From JBMOKT01 sp049323895 (GTDB lineage: Bacteria > Bacillota > Peptococcia > Peptococcales > BICA1-8): a stretch of DNA of 64,000 nt. The DNA is taken from positions 3,974-67,973 of the forward strand of contig JBMOKT010000025.1 of assembly GCA_049323895.1 (NCBI GenBank), read 5' to 3'. Under the pieces are notes generated by a model. It had not been told where the DNA came from, searched no databases, and worked only from the letters and a program-made list of their open reading frames with translations. A program made the position numbers and the translations under genes. Shown here one piece after another: positions 35,718 to 44,414 of this stretch (positions within the stretch are counted from its first letter, which is position 1; the number at the start of each line of letters is the position of its first letter).

Positions 35718-36082
35718 ATTTTGCCCTCCTTATGGCGATCTATCAGCCTTTTCATTTCCTCGGCTTCATCTTCGGACAGGATTTTGTCGTTTAGAAATGC
35801 TGCAATAAATTTAGGCAGCGAGCCTTCAAACGCTTTTTCAACGACAACCTCGCTTTCATATTCTTGAACCTGCTTACGTTTAACAATAGAAGAAACGGTA
35901 GAATTCTCATTCCGGAGTATTCCTCGGTCGCTCAGTTTGCGAAGCACGGTGTATGTAGTGGTTCTTTTCCATCCCAGCTTTTCCTGACACAGTTCAGTAA
36001 GCCTTCGGGTCGTCAACGGTTCTTCATCCCACAAAATACACATAAATTTAAACTCTGCATCAAACAGCTTGTATTGTTCCAT
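35714..36082 (-). CDS. BlaI/MecI/CopY-family repressor
   Basis: A 122-residue winged-helix repressor: FKFMCILWDEEPLTTRRLTE, GWKRTTTYTVLRKLSDRGIL and a C-terminal dimerisation region ending in EAEEMKRLIDRHKEG. It overlaps the M56 peptidase gene (ATGA), the usual repressor-sensor arrangement. A double operator lies 18 bp upstream of the start, so autoregulation is expected. AAGGAGGC precedes the ATG. Confidence 0.92.
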   Translation of the reverse strand: MEQYKLFDAEFKFMCILWDEEPLTTRRLTELCQEKLGWKRTTTYTVLRKLSDRGILRNENSTVSSIVKRKQVQEYESEVVVEKAFEGSLPKFIAAFLNDKILSEDEAEEMKRLIDRHKEGKI

Positions 36083-36099
36083 AATTCAATGCCTCCTTA

Positions 36100-36146
36100 G
36101 AGTGTCTATCCCAATAGACAATATTAGTCTATCGGAATAGACACTC
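36100..36146. promoter_or_regulatory. Tandem BlaI-type operators within a 20-bp inverted repeat
   Basis: Two dyads of the form GTCTAT-N4-ATAGAC lie at 36104-36119 and 36127-36142, 23 bp centre to centre. Together with flanking GAGT/ACTC they form a larger inverted repeat whose 20-bp arms match at 18 positions. The position directly upstream of the repressor gene and the dyad form match BlaI/MecI operators. Confidence 0.85.
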
Positions 36147-36256
36147 TTTGTCAATAGAAAAGGACAGCCAGCACACTGCCCTTTTGAAGGGATAATAAAT
36201 CAAATTTATCATAATATTAAATCCAGCCCATTATCCTTAAAAAAATTTGTTTCATT

Positions 36257-37633
36257 CTAAAAATCTCTGACTATACTAAATTCACCTTCATCACAAATGA
36301 ATTTACTCTTGTTTCCATTATTAACTGTTAACAATATTACCTTTGAACCCCAAAGTGTATTTAAATATTTCAGAGTTTCTTGGGCGTAACCCATTTCTAA
36401 CTCTCGCTCGTCATATTCATGTTCTAAAAGCAAAACCCTGTCTTTCCCAATAACTTCGACTACTTTAATCAAAGGCATGCTACCCATCCCTATGTTATCT
36501 GCCAAGTTCTTACGAATTTCTTTCCAGCCTTCTTCATCAGCAACCTCATCAATAATATACTCATCAGTCTTTTTCTGATATTGAAAAAGATGCATTTCTG
36601 TACAAAGTTCTTTAGTAAGATATTTCAAGATAAAGGAATAATCCCGCTCAATAGTTCGTACTTCAAATATTTTGTTTATGCCTTGCGTTTTTTCTAAATA
36701 CTCAAAAATTTTGAATCCGATATAATAAGGATTTATATTTCCAAGGGTGGGTCTAATTACCTCATTATGTCTATTAATGAACTCCAGATATAATTCCTGG
36801 GATAATCCGAGTTTGCTTAATATCCGATAGTGCCAGAAACTAGCCCATCCCTCATTCATTATTTTTGTTTCAATCTGAGGTATAAAATACCTGGTCTCTT
36901 GAACTACTATACATAACAGGTCCTTTTCCCAATCTTCTAACTGGCTGTGTTCAATCAGAAATGCCATCAAATCCTCCTCGGGCTCTAAAGGAATTTTATT
37001 TAAATTTGGGTAGGGAATATCACTTTTGGGGTCTAATAAGGTTCTTTTTTCTATTTCGTCATAATATTTTCCCAAAAGCCGCTTTTTTTGGTCCTCCCTT
37101 GAGATTTTTTTAGGATTAATTGTCCGGGCTGTTTGGTACCGCAAAGCATGGGCAGTATTAATAATCCGCTCTACCTTATGATATCCGATGCTTGGGTCAG
37201 AAATATAGCTTCTAACTCTATCGGAATTGTTTTTGAAGGTTTGAATAGTATTAGCTGCAGAAGTTCCTTCTTTAAATAGCCTATTGTTTTTAAAAAAGTC
37301 ATTATGTCCATAGACATGTGCCATGGTCAAAATTTGCAACAACAGAGTATTCTCCCGAATTAAATAAGCAATACAGGGATCTGAGTTAATAACCATCTCA
37401 TAGGGCAGACCCCTTAAATTGTATTTATAAAAAGTTTTGTTTTTTTCATATGCCTTGCCAAAACTCCAGTGAGGGTAATGGGACGGCATGCCGATATAGG
37501 ACATATAGCACAGCATATCCTCATAGCTGCATATTTCAAACTCCTGAGGATAACAATCCAGCCCTTCCAACTTTACAATCTCTCTTATCTTCTCATCCCA
37601 ATTTTCCAATTGTTTCATGGTATATTCCATCAT
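36257..37633 (-). CDS. spoVR: SpoVR family protein
   Basis: A 458-residue SpoVR homologue: MPSHYPHWSFGKAYEKNK, NLRGLPYEMVINSDPCIAY, MAHVYGHNDFFKNN and NEGWASFWHYR are conserved family blocks with several histidines. In Bacillus it affects spore cortex formation, but the molecular function is unresolved. It overlaps the yhbH-type gene by 4 bp, in the widespread prkA-yhbH-spoVR order. Confidence 0.93.
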   Translation of the reverse strand: MMEYTMKQLENWDEKIREIVKLEGLDCYPQEFEICSYEDMLCYMSYIGMPSHYPHWSFGKAYEKNKTFYKYNLRGLPYEMVINSDPCIAYLIRENTLLLQILTMAHVYGHNDFFKNNRLFKEGTSAANTIQTFKNNSDRVRSYISDPSIGYHKVERIINTAHALRYQTARTINPKKISREDQKKRLLGKYYDEIEKRTLLDPKSDIPYPNLNKIPLEPEEDLMAFLIEHSQLEDWEKDLLCIVVQETRYFIPQIETKIMNEGWASFWHYRILSKLGLSQELYLEFINRHNEVIRPTLGNINPYYIGFKIFEYLEKTQGINKIFEVRTIERDYSFILKYLTKELCTEMHLFQYQKKTDEYIIDEVADEEGWKEIRKNLADNIGMGSMPLIKVVEVIGKDRVLLLEHEYDERELEMGYAQETLKYLNTLWGSKVILLTVNNGNKSKFICDEGEFSIVRDF

Positions 37634-38847
37634 GAATCCTGGTTATTCCCATCAAACTCTTTGTCTTTTGTTAAAAGGTGTTTAAGAGCCGGAATAACAT
37701 CCTCCTTTCTGTAAATATTAACAATTAAGAAATTAGGATATTTAACTTTACCTTCAAATTGTGATTTTATTGAACTAAAAAATCCCCTCATTATCTGACC
37801 GTAACCAAAAAGGTTACAAGTCTCACATAATTTATTGGCCATTGCAACGGCCTTTTCGTTATCTTCATCCCAGTTATCACCGTCACTGCAGTGAAAGGTG
37901 TAAATATTCCATATTTCCGGGTTATATCTTTTTTCGATTATCTCTAAAGCCTTTGCATACCCACTGCTTATATAGGTTCCTCCCGATTCACCCTTATGGA
38001 AGAATTCATTTTCATTGACTTCTTTAGCTGTAGTAGAATGGGAGATAAATACAATTTGCACATTGACATATTTAAGTTTTACGTATTGATAAAGCAGGAA
38101 GTAAAAGCTTCTTGCTAAATATTTCTTGGTAAGATCCATAGACCCTGAGGTATCCATAATGCAGATTACCACTGCATTGCTCTCTTTCTTCACTTCTTCT
38201 CGTATTCGATGATATCTTAAATCATCTTCTTTAAAGGGAAATCTTTCTTGTTCCTCTTGTGCATTACTTTCAGGAAGTTCTTTTATTGCTCTTTCCGTCG
38301 CTTTTTTTCTTTTGATTTTTTCTACTGCAGTTTGCTTTTTGGCCAACCGTGGTTTAATACCTTTACGCTGATATCCCAGTTTTTTAAAGTTTCTTTCAGT
38401 TTCAATGTCATTGAGTTTCTTTCTGTCCATAAAGGGCAGATTTAAGTCATCAAACAAATAATTAATTAAATCTTCAATAGTGACCTCTGTTTCATAGATA
38501 TCTTCCCCTTCTTCGTTTCCCGCTTTATTTTGACCCTGCCCCTTTGCTATCTGTTCCTTGCCAATAACGTCTCCCCTTTTTTCATTGCCGTCACCGGACC
38601 CAAAACCCGGTTTGTTTTTGCCATAAATAAATTGATATTCTTTAATTCCCTTGATAGGAATCTTTACTTTCTTATCCTTGCTCTGACCAATAATGCTTTC
38701 CTCAGCAATAATATCTGTTATGTTTTTTTTAATAGCTTCCTCTACTAGTTCCTTATGCCTGCGACGGTCTTCAGCTGCTCGATCTCTCCCGCTGCTGTCA
38801 AATTCTCTAAAAATGGTCACCTGATTCACCCCCAAAGTGACTGTCAA
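37630..38847 (-). CDS. yhbH: DUF444 (YeaH/YhbH) family VWA-like protein
   Basis: A 405-residue protein. The N-terminus is charged and of low complexity (RDRAAEDRRRHKELVEEA). The C-terminal half is a von Willebrand A-like domain with the metal-site motif DTSGSMD, FISHSTTAKEV and GGTYISSGY. It is encoded with PrkA and SpoVR in spore formers and in proteobacteria and is thought to act in the same stress or sporulation process. The start overlaps no neighbour; prkA ends 6 bp upstream. Confidence 0.93.
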   Translation of the reverse strand: MTVTLGVNQVTIFREFDSSGRDRAAEDRRRHKELVEEAIKKNITDIIAEESIIGQSKDKKVKIPIKGIKEYQFIYGKNKPGFGSGDGNEKRGDVIGKEQIAKGQGQNKAGNEEGEDIYETEVTIEDLINYLFDDLNLPFMDRKKLNDIETERNFKKLGYQRKGIKPRLAKKQTAVEKIKRKKATERAIKELPESNAQEEQERFPFKEDDLRYHRIREEVKKESNAVVICIMDTSGSMDLTKKYLARSFYFLLYQYVKLKYVNVQIVFISHSTTAKEVNENEFFHKGESGGTYISSGYAKALEIIEKRYNPEIWNIYTFHCSDGDNWDEDNEKAVAMANKLCETCNLFGYGQIMRGFFSSIKSQFEGKVKYPNFLIVNIYRKEDVIPALKHLLTKDKEFDGNNQDS

Positions 38848-38853
38848 GAGTTC

Positions 38854-40776
38854 TTAATCTCGCCATAAATTATTAGCAGCATATCGGAGTATCACATTAC
38901 AACAGTGGTCACAATAGCCATTTTCCTTCATAACTTCCACCATTGCATTATATTTTTCATTCTGCTCCTTATCCCTTACCTTGGTGCGGGTAATAACCCT
39001 GCTCAGTTCTTTTACAGAAGTAGTTAATTTCTTCTCAATAGCTTCTTTTAATGGTCCATAGGAGGCGTAGTCAATCTTACTCCCGTTTCTTATGAGATAA
39101 AACATATATGAGGTAACATCGTGTCTAAAACCACGGGCGGAACTTTCTGTAATACCTATCTGCTCTTCAATAGACCTCAAAAACTTTTCATCTGGCTCTA
39201 ACTCTTCTCCGGTATTTTCATCTTTAATTTTCGTTTTATTAACAAAAGCTTCGGCATGGTCCAGGTAATTATTAAACAAGTCTTCTGCTTGTTCCTTATA
39301 TCCATGGATAAAAGCCTTGGTAACTTCTTTTTCCAGTATCTTATGGTATTCCTTTTTAAGGGTATCCTGTAAAAATCCTAAATACCGTTTCTTTTCATCA
39401 TCACTCATGGATAACTCCTTAACACTTTTAATTAGCGTCTCCAAAATTGCAATAGGATTGATACAGTTTTGTTCAGCCTCTGACATTGCGGTATCTAACG
39501 CTTTCATTATAAATCTAGTTGATATTCCCTTCATACCTTCACGGTTTGCTTCCTCTTTCAACTCAACAATATCTATTTTTTTAGTACTTCCCTTTTCGAT
39601 AATTTCTTCGCCATTATATATTTTAAGCTTTGTTAGTGGGTCAACTTTGTTAGAAGGGGCCAATCTTGTAAGAATTGCAAACATTGAGGCAGCTTCTATG
39701 GTGTGCGGGGCAATGTGGGTAGTGAATTTACTTTTCTTCAATACTTTATTATAAATCTTTACTTCCTCATCTAGTTCTAAGCAGTATGGGATCTCTATCT
39801 TAACAATTCTGTCTAATATGGCCTCATTGGTATGATCAGCTTTAAATTTATTCCATTCCGCCTCATTAGAGTGGGCTAAGATTATGCCGTCAAAATAAAT
39901 CATGGAGCCCTTGCCGGGTGAAGGTATGCTTTTTTCCTGTGTGGCAGTTATCATTGTATGTAGATACTCAACTTCGTTCTTAAAGACCTCAATAAATTCC
40001 ACAATGCCTCTGTTTCCAACATTAAAGGCACCATTTAAGGACATCACCCGCGGGTCATCCTCAGGATATAAATCTAATTTTGATATATCAACAGAACCAA
40101 TCAATACAGAAGTATCCTGGTTATTTGGATCAACAGGAGGCACAACCCCAATACCCTTTCTAGAACGTATACTGAAGTCCACCAATTCCACAGGAAACTT
40201 CTCAAATTCATAATTATATTCGTTCTTCAGCCGATAACGGCAAACAGGGCAGAGATCACCTTCTATTCTGACATTGAGCACCTCTTCAAATTGAGGACGC
40301 AAATGTTTAGGAATCAAGTGCAGCGGTTCTTCCCGCATGGGACAATCTTTGATGGCATAGATTGGCCGGCTTCGCTCTAAGGCACTCTTTAAAGCTTCCA
40401 TTATTGATGATTTTCCTGCACCTACCGGTCCAACTAAATATAAAACTTGTCGAGATTCCTCTCCATCCATTGCTGCAGCTTTAAAATATTGAACTATTTT
40501 CATTAGGGTCTTATCTATTCCAAAGAAACTATCCTTAAAAAAATTATATTTTCTAATTACATCATTGCCATAAATTCTTCTTAGCCTAGGATCCTCATTA
40601 GTGTTAATACTCTCTGAACCCTGATTTGTGATGACTTCGTACATTCTCTGATGAGCTAACATATTAAGAGATGGGTCTTTCTTAATTATTTCAAGATAAT
40701 CAAGCAGCGTGCCACTAAAATTACTTTGTTTTCTATCTTCTCTGGACTTTTGAATCAGTTCCGAAAAATCTGCCAC
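38854..40776 (-). CDS. prkA: PrkA family AAA+ serine protein kinase/protease
   Basis: A 640-residue protein with an N-terminal AAA+ region (Walker A GPVGAGKSS near residue 115), a zinc-like CPVC segment, and the PrkA C-terminal domain. YeaG/PrkA was described as a protein kinase, and later work on the Bacillus protein reports ATP-dependent proteolysis; the sequence does not decide between them. It is the first gene of the prkA-yhbH-spoVR operon. Confidence 0.93.
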   Translation of the reverse strand: MADFSELIQKSREDRKQSNFSGTLLDYLEIIKKDPSLNMLAHQRMYEVITNQGSESINTNEDPRLRRIYGNDVIRKYNFFKDSFFGIDKTLMKIVQYFKAAAMDGEESRQVLYLVGPVGAGKSSIMEALKSALERSRPIYAIKDCPMREEPLHLIPKHLRPQFEEVLNVRIEGDLCPVCRYRLKNEYNYEFEKFPVELVDFSIRSRKGIGVVPPVDPNNQDTSVLIGSVDISKLDLYPEDDPRVMSLNGAFNVGNRGIVEFIEVFKNEVEYLHTMITATQEKSIPSPGKGSMIYFDGIILAHSNEAEWNKFKADHTNEAILDRIVKIEIPYCLELDEEVKIYNKVLKKSKFTTHIAPHTIEAASMFAILTRLAPSNKVDPLTKLKIYNGEEIIEKGSTKKIDIVELKEEANREGMKGISTRFIMKALDTAMSEAEQNCINPIAILETLIKSVKELSMSDDEKKRYLGFLQDTLKKEYHKILEKEVTKAFIHGYKEQAEDLFNNYLDHAEAFVNKTKIKDENTGEELEPDEKFLRSIEEQIGITESSARGFRHDVTSYMFYLIRNGSKIDYASYGPLKEAIEKKLTTSVKELSRVITRTKVRDKEQNEKYNAMVEVMKENGYCDHCCNVILRYAANNLWRD

Positions 40777-40930
40777 TTTTGAAACGCCCCCTTTATAATG
40801 AAGAATTTAAAGCTTTTTGTAATATCTATCTTATTCAAGTAATGACAGTAAATTAACCTAAATTGCAAATCAATGAGTTTTTAAAATTATTTTATTAACA
40901 AAAATTTTTATTAATATTTTAAAAATAAAA

Positions 40931-40957
40931 GTGCCTACCACATTAAGGTTTAGGCAC
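40931..40957. terminator. Hairpin GTGCCTA/TAGGCAC (possible bidirectional terminator)
   Basis: A 7-bp stem with a 13-nt loop, extended by A-T pairs, followed on the plus strand by ATTTAACTTATTTT and on the minus strand by a T-rich tract. It lies in the 630-bp spacer between prkA and the thioredoxin-like gene. Confidence 0.45.
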
Positions 40958-40982
40958 ATTTAACTTATTTTCATAATTTGGA

Positions 40983-41013
40983 GGGACAGGGACAGGTTTA
41001 CTGTCCCTGTCCC
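40983..41013. repeat. REP-like hairpin with perfect 13-bp stem
   Basis: GGGACAGGGACAG and its exact complement CTGTCCCTGTCCC are separated by GTTTA. The GGGACAG core resembles the REP hairpins at 62904-62930 and 63759-63787 that flank a decayed REP-associated transposase, and the single GGGGACAG at 41823. No gene is seen in 40777-41406 otherwise. Confidence 0.7.
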
Positions 41014-41149
41014 TTCTTAAAAAACCGGTCAAGGCAATTCCTACGCAACCGGCACTTCCATACACATCCGTAACTGCTGTATAGGACCCTTATAAATTAT
41101 GAGCTCAACTCGGTCTGTTGAACATTTAAGCCTTTGGGCTCTCATTAGT

Positions 41150-41180
41150 AAAGGATTCGTAAGGGCGATCAAAACTTTTT
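41150..41180. repeat. Dispersed ~30-bp repeat, copy 2
   Basis: AAAGGATTCGTAAGGGCGATC followed by AAAAC and a T run, nearly identical to 1405-1434. It is located in non-coding DNA. Confidence 0.4.
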
Positions 41181-41406
41181 ACATATGCATTATTTTCTTT
41201 AAGCTGTTGATTCCAGAAAAAGTTAATTAGTCCAATCTTGGAAAGTATCTTAATTAGAATTTCTACACCCTTCCCCAATCTAATTGGCTTGGCCAGTTGG
41301 CTTATATTTAAATGTCAATTTCCAATCATATGAAATACTACAACACCTTGCAAAGCCCAAAATTTCTTCGAGGATTGTACGCTTCTATTTTAAAACCAGC
41401 AATATA

Positions 41407-41757
41407 TCAAATACTCCATCCGGTTCTTTCTGTCATACTTAAAAGGTTCAAGGTTTTCTCAACTTTTTGGAAATCAATAAACCGGCTTTCTCTAAAAATT
41501 TCTTTGCCTTTATGCATAATTAAAATTGTCGGTACTGTAAATATTAAGAATTGTCCTGCAATCTCTGCATGTTCATCAATATTAATTCGTGCTACTTTAA
41601 TTGGATAATCATCCACTAAATTTATTAACTTCGGTAAAATAGCATGGCAAACATTACAATTTGAAGAACTAAAATAAAGAATAAACGGTTTTTCTCCTGC
41701 CATAAGCTGTTTTATTTTTCCATTTGAATCAATGGTAATAACCGATTCAGTGCTCAT
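41407..41757 (-). CDS. Thioredoxin-family protein
   Basis: A 116-residue thioredoxin-fold protein with active site CNVC after FILYFSSSN and the cis-proline block FTVPTILIMHKGKE. The redox motif is not the canonical CGPC, so it is thioredoxin-like, not a main thioredoxin. It stands alone between REP-like and decayed sequences. Confidence 0.85.
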   Translation of the reverse strand: MSTESVITIDSNGKIKQLMAGEKPFILYFSSSNCNVCHAILPKLINLVDDYPIKVARINIDEHAEIAGQFLIFTVPTILIMHKGKEIFRESRFIDFQKVEKTLNLLSMTERTGWSI

Positions 41758-41837
41758 TGTTATAATTCTCCTAAATTAATTTTATGGTCTCTATCGTATT
41801 ATTGAAAAGGATTAAAAGCATTGGGGACAGTTTAGAA

Positions 41838-41954
41838 TCACCGTCTCAACTGCCTTGCAGCTACTTCAGGCACAAGCAAGTTAAAGGCAATATAGTCATG
41901 TATTCTCCGCAAATCAGCATCCGCTTTATCCTTAGTTATTATCGCATATTTCAT
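41838..41954 (-). pseudogene. ParE/RelE toxin fragment (N-terminal 38 residues)
   Basis: The frame starts MKYAIITKDKADADLRRIHD and continues YIAFNLLVPEVAARQL, the N-terminal helices of a ParE-type toxin, then stops. The catalytic C-terminal strands are missing. The truncation falls next to a GGGGACAG half-REP motif at 41823. The ATG overlaps the stop of the antitoxin relic by 4 bp, as in intact pairs. Confidence 0.6.
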
Positions 41955-42114
41955 ATGCCATAATCTTTACTAATCTCTGCAAAAGCCTCCGCTGCCGGCT
42001 TAGTTTTTCTTTTTCACAAAATCACCATATCCTTTTTCCAATTCAGCGTTTAACTCGTCTTGCGTAAAATCGGCAATTGCAACAGGTTTTGGGGTCGTGT
42101 TTTTTAGGTGTCAT
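41951..42114 (-). pseudogene. Frameshifted antitoxin relic
   Basis: Pieces in neighbouring frames read MTPKK, KPVAIADFTQDELNAELEKG, YGDFVKKK and KPAAEAFAEISKDYGI before the stop. The last two pieces resemble the C-terminal half of RelB/ParD/DinJ-type antitoxins. At least two frame changes separate them. It ends in the ATGA junction with the toxin fragment. Confidence 0.5.
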
Positions 42115-42270
42115 AATCAATACCGTCAACCTTTGCCCAAAGATACCTAAATCTTCAACATATGGTGGCTTCAGCCCACTTTCCCTAAATGCTTCTGCTA
42201 GAGTTGCATCAGAAATCATTGCCTCAGGTTCAATTATCTTTTTTGCCTCGGGCTTTCTGTGCATTACCGT
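42115..42270 (-). pseudogene. Possible AlbA/RecG-like C-terminal fragment
   Basis: The frame contains EAFRESGLKPPYVEDLG, which resembles the C-terminal block of AlbA_2/RecG-like regulators (FREAGLPPPE type). No complete domain, start or ribosome binding site is seen; the N-terminal part up to 42396 does not look like protein. The assignment is tentative. Confidence 0.2.
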
Positions 42271-42400
42271 TCCTGACTTCGCCGGACAAGCTGTTAAACC
42301 TGCAGTATAAAATACCAGGCTATCTAGCTTTAAACTAGATACCTGGCCGGACAAGGGTGAGCAGCAACTGAGCACTGACGATGTTAAGTTGCTCAATGGG

Positions 42401-44389
42401 TTATATAAAGCTTTCCATTTTAACAGTTCCCCTATTTCCCAGAAACACTTTCACTTGGCTCAGATCATCTTCGAAAATATAGGAACGATTGCCTATCAGC
42501 ACAGAAGTTTCTTGATAAACCCTGTTGAAAAAGACAACAGCTTCTTCTGGTACCTTAATCTTTACCTTGCCGGCAGACAGTCCTGGTGAGCCTGCTTCAT
42601 CCAGGGAAACATTGTCCCGGGCAGATATCTCACCACCCCGGAAAACCCCTTTAACTTTCACCTGTTTCCCGGCTGTCAGAGTCGAATGATAGCAGCCCTG
42701 TTCCGCTACAATGATGCTGCCGCTGGCATCAAGGATGCTGTTTTGTACATAGGAACAAATAATATCGCCCGGCTGATCCGGTATTGCTTCCAAAAGCCTG
42801 GTAATATTTTGTTTCTTACCCAGGATATTTTCCAGTTCGTCCGGCATGGAAAAATCCTGTTTTGCCTGGAGATTAGTCAGGTTCTTAATGTCCTGCACCA
42901 CTGCTCTAATGGTGGGAGGGAAAGGCAGATCCACCCCTGTAATAGCTGCGGCATATTCAGTGAGAAGTTTCTCGGTACGGCTTTTGTTTTTATCCATCAG
43001 AAACCAGACAATTCCGTTGAGAAGTTTTTTGTCTATTTTCTCCTTGTATTGGGGGTGCTCTTTTATCCTGGTTGTTTCCTCAGTAATGCCCTCCAGAATC
43101 TCTCCTAATTCATCAAGCAAAGGGGCAATCCTGTTGTAAAAAGATTTTAGACCTCCCGCCCGAACCTCTGTTCCGATGAGCTTGCCTCGGCATACCACCC
43201 TGCCTCCGGCTTGGACCACGGCACCAACAATGTCCCCCATTACTGTGATATTGCCGTGGGCAGCAACCTTCATTCCTTCACTGACATTGCCAAGGATCAG
43301 CAGGTCGCCGTGATAGCGCAGGTTGCCGCTTTTTAAATCCACATCACCAGGGTGAACCATCAACTGTACAATCTTGAGATACGCTTCCCGGTAGCCTTCC
43401 AGCACAGGACGCCCGGCACGAAGAGCAACGGCTTTACGGCCGTCTTCACTGATACTGACTCCCTCTTTTACTTTTAGGGAAGCTTCTTTAAGCGGTCTGG
43501 GCAGAACGGTTTCACCTGTCACTTTTTTGCCCGGGGTTCCCGGAACCGGCGGATACAAAACCGCCAATACTTCTCCCTCTTTGACCGAGGGAAAAGAATA
43601 ACGCTCCCAGTAGTTAATAGATTCATCTTTCCCATATGTTATCTCCACAGGGGTCAGATCAAACAGGTATTCCACAAAGCCATCCCGTCCCTGCCGCACC
43701 GGTTCCCCCTGGGCTGCAATCCGCCAGCTGCCATCAGCGACAGCTGCTGTACGGCTGATTTCCTCATGTTCCAGTCCAAAGACCACCCCTTGCTCCCGCA
43801 AGGCTGCTTCCACTTCCGCAGCATTAACTGTCTTTTTTTCTTCCCGGTGACCCTTGGTCAGCAGTTGAAGTACACTCTGGGCATTCTGCTCCGCCAATTC
43901 ATGGCGCACTGTAACCTGGGGAGTAACTTGCACCCTGGCTGTATAGCCATCCTCAGAAATCTTCACCTTTACTCCGGCCTGCTGCACTCCTTCTTCTAAA
44001 GATTCTACCTCGATTTCTTCATCTTCCCGCACCGGACGGGAGCCATATACAGTCACTCCATTAACACGCAGGATGACTCCGGGAGTGGGAATAATGACAG
44101 CCGGTTTCCCCCTGCCAACAGGACCATATACCCTCAGTCGGCCTCCTCTTACTTCGACCATTCCTTCCTCGTCCGAATCCACGGTTTGCACCTGCAGTCC
44201 CTTGTTTTTCTCTGATTTTAAAGTGACCTTAACAGTCACCGGACGTGCACCCAGTCCTAAGAAGCCTTTCCGACCTTCTTCCAAAACTTCAACCTGTATC
44301 TGATTTTCATCAACTTGCAGAAACTTCTTCGCCATTATTCGTGCATCTTTAACACTTTTGCCCTGGATAACCATCTCCCTGTCTTTCAT
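42401..44389 (-). CDS. FapA/DUF342 family protein with Jag-N domain
   Basis: A 662-residue protein. Residues 1-50 form a Jag_N-like module (GKSVKDARIMAKKFLQVDEN, GFLGLGARPV). The body is the FapA/DUF342 beta-helix (GDVDLKSGNLRYHGDLLILG, VMGDIVGAVVQAGG, CRGKLIGTEVRAGG) with a coiled-coil insert at about 445-560. FapA proteins are polymer-forming beta-solenoids linked to flagella or surface structures in Gram-positive bacteria; the function is unclear. It is the last gene of the riboswitch-led c-di-GMP/KaiC-like operon, 25 bp after the KaiC-like gene. The ATG at 44389 follows GGGAGGT. Confidence 0.88.
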   Translation of the reverse strand: MKDREMVIQGKSVKDARIMAKKFLQVDENQIQVEVLEEGRKGFLGLGARPVTVKVTLKSEKNKGLQVQTVDSDEEGMVEVRGGRLRVYGPVGRGKPAVIIPTPGVILRVNGVTVYGSRPVREDEEIEVESLEEGVQQAGVKVKISEDGYTARVQVTPQVTVRHELAEQNAQSVLQLLTKGHREEKKTVNAAEVEAALREQGVVFGLEHEEISRTAAVADGSWRIAAQGEPVRQGRDGFVEYLFDLTPVEITYGKDESINYWERYSFPSVKEGEVLAVLYPPVPGTPGKKVTGETVLPRPLKEASLKVKEGVSISEDGRKAVALRAGRPVLEGYREAYLKIVQLMVHPGDVDLKSGNLRYHGDLLILGNVSEGMKVAAHGNITVMGDIVGAVVQAGGRVVCRGKLIGTEVRAGGLKSFYNRIAPLLDELGEILEGITEETTRIKEHPQYKEKIDKKLLNGIVWFLMDKNKSRTEKLLTEYAAAITGVDLPFPPTIRAVVQDIKNLTNLQAKQDFSMPDELENILGKKQNITRLLEAIPDQPGDIICSYVQNSILDASGSIIVAEQGCYHSTLTAGKQVKVKGVFRGGEISARDNVSLDEAGSPGLSAGKVKIKVPEEAVVFFNRVYQETSVLIGNRSYIFEDDLSQVKVFLGNRGTVKMESFI

Positions 44390-44414
44390 CTGGATACCTC
44401 CCGGGACCTGACAA

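Noticed and set aside
42270..42396. N-terminal half of the minus-strand frame ending at 42043
   Set aside because: Composition is unlike protein, no ribosome binding site, and the frame overlaps the relic antitoxin region.
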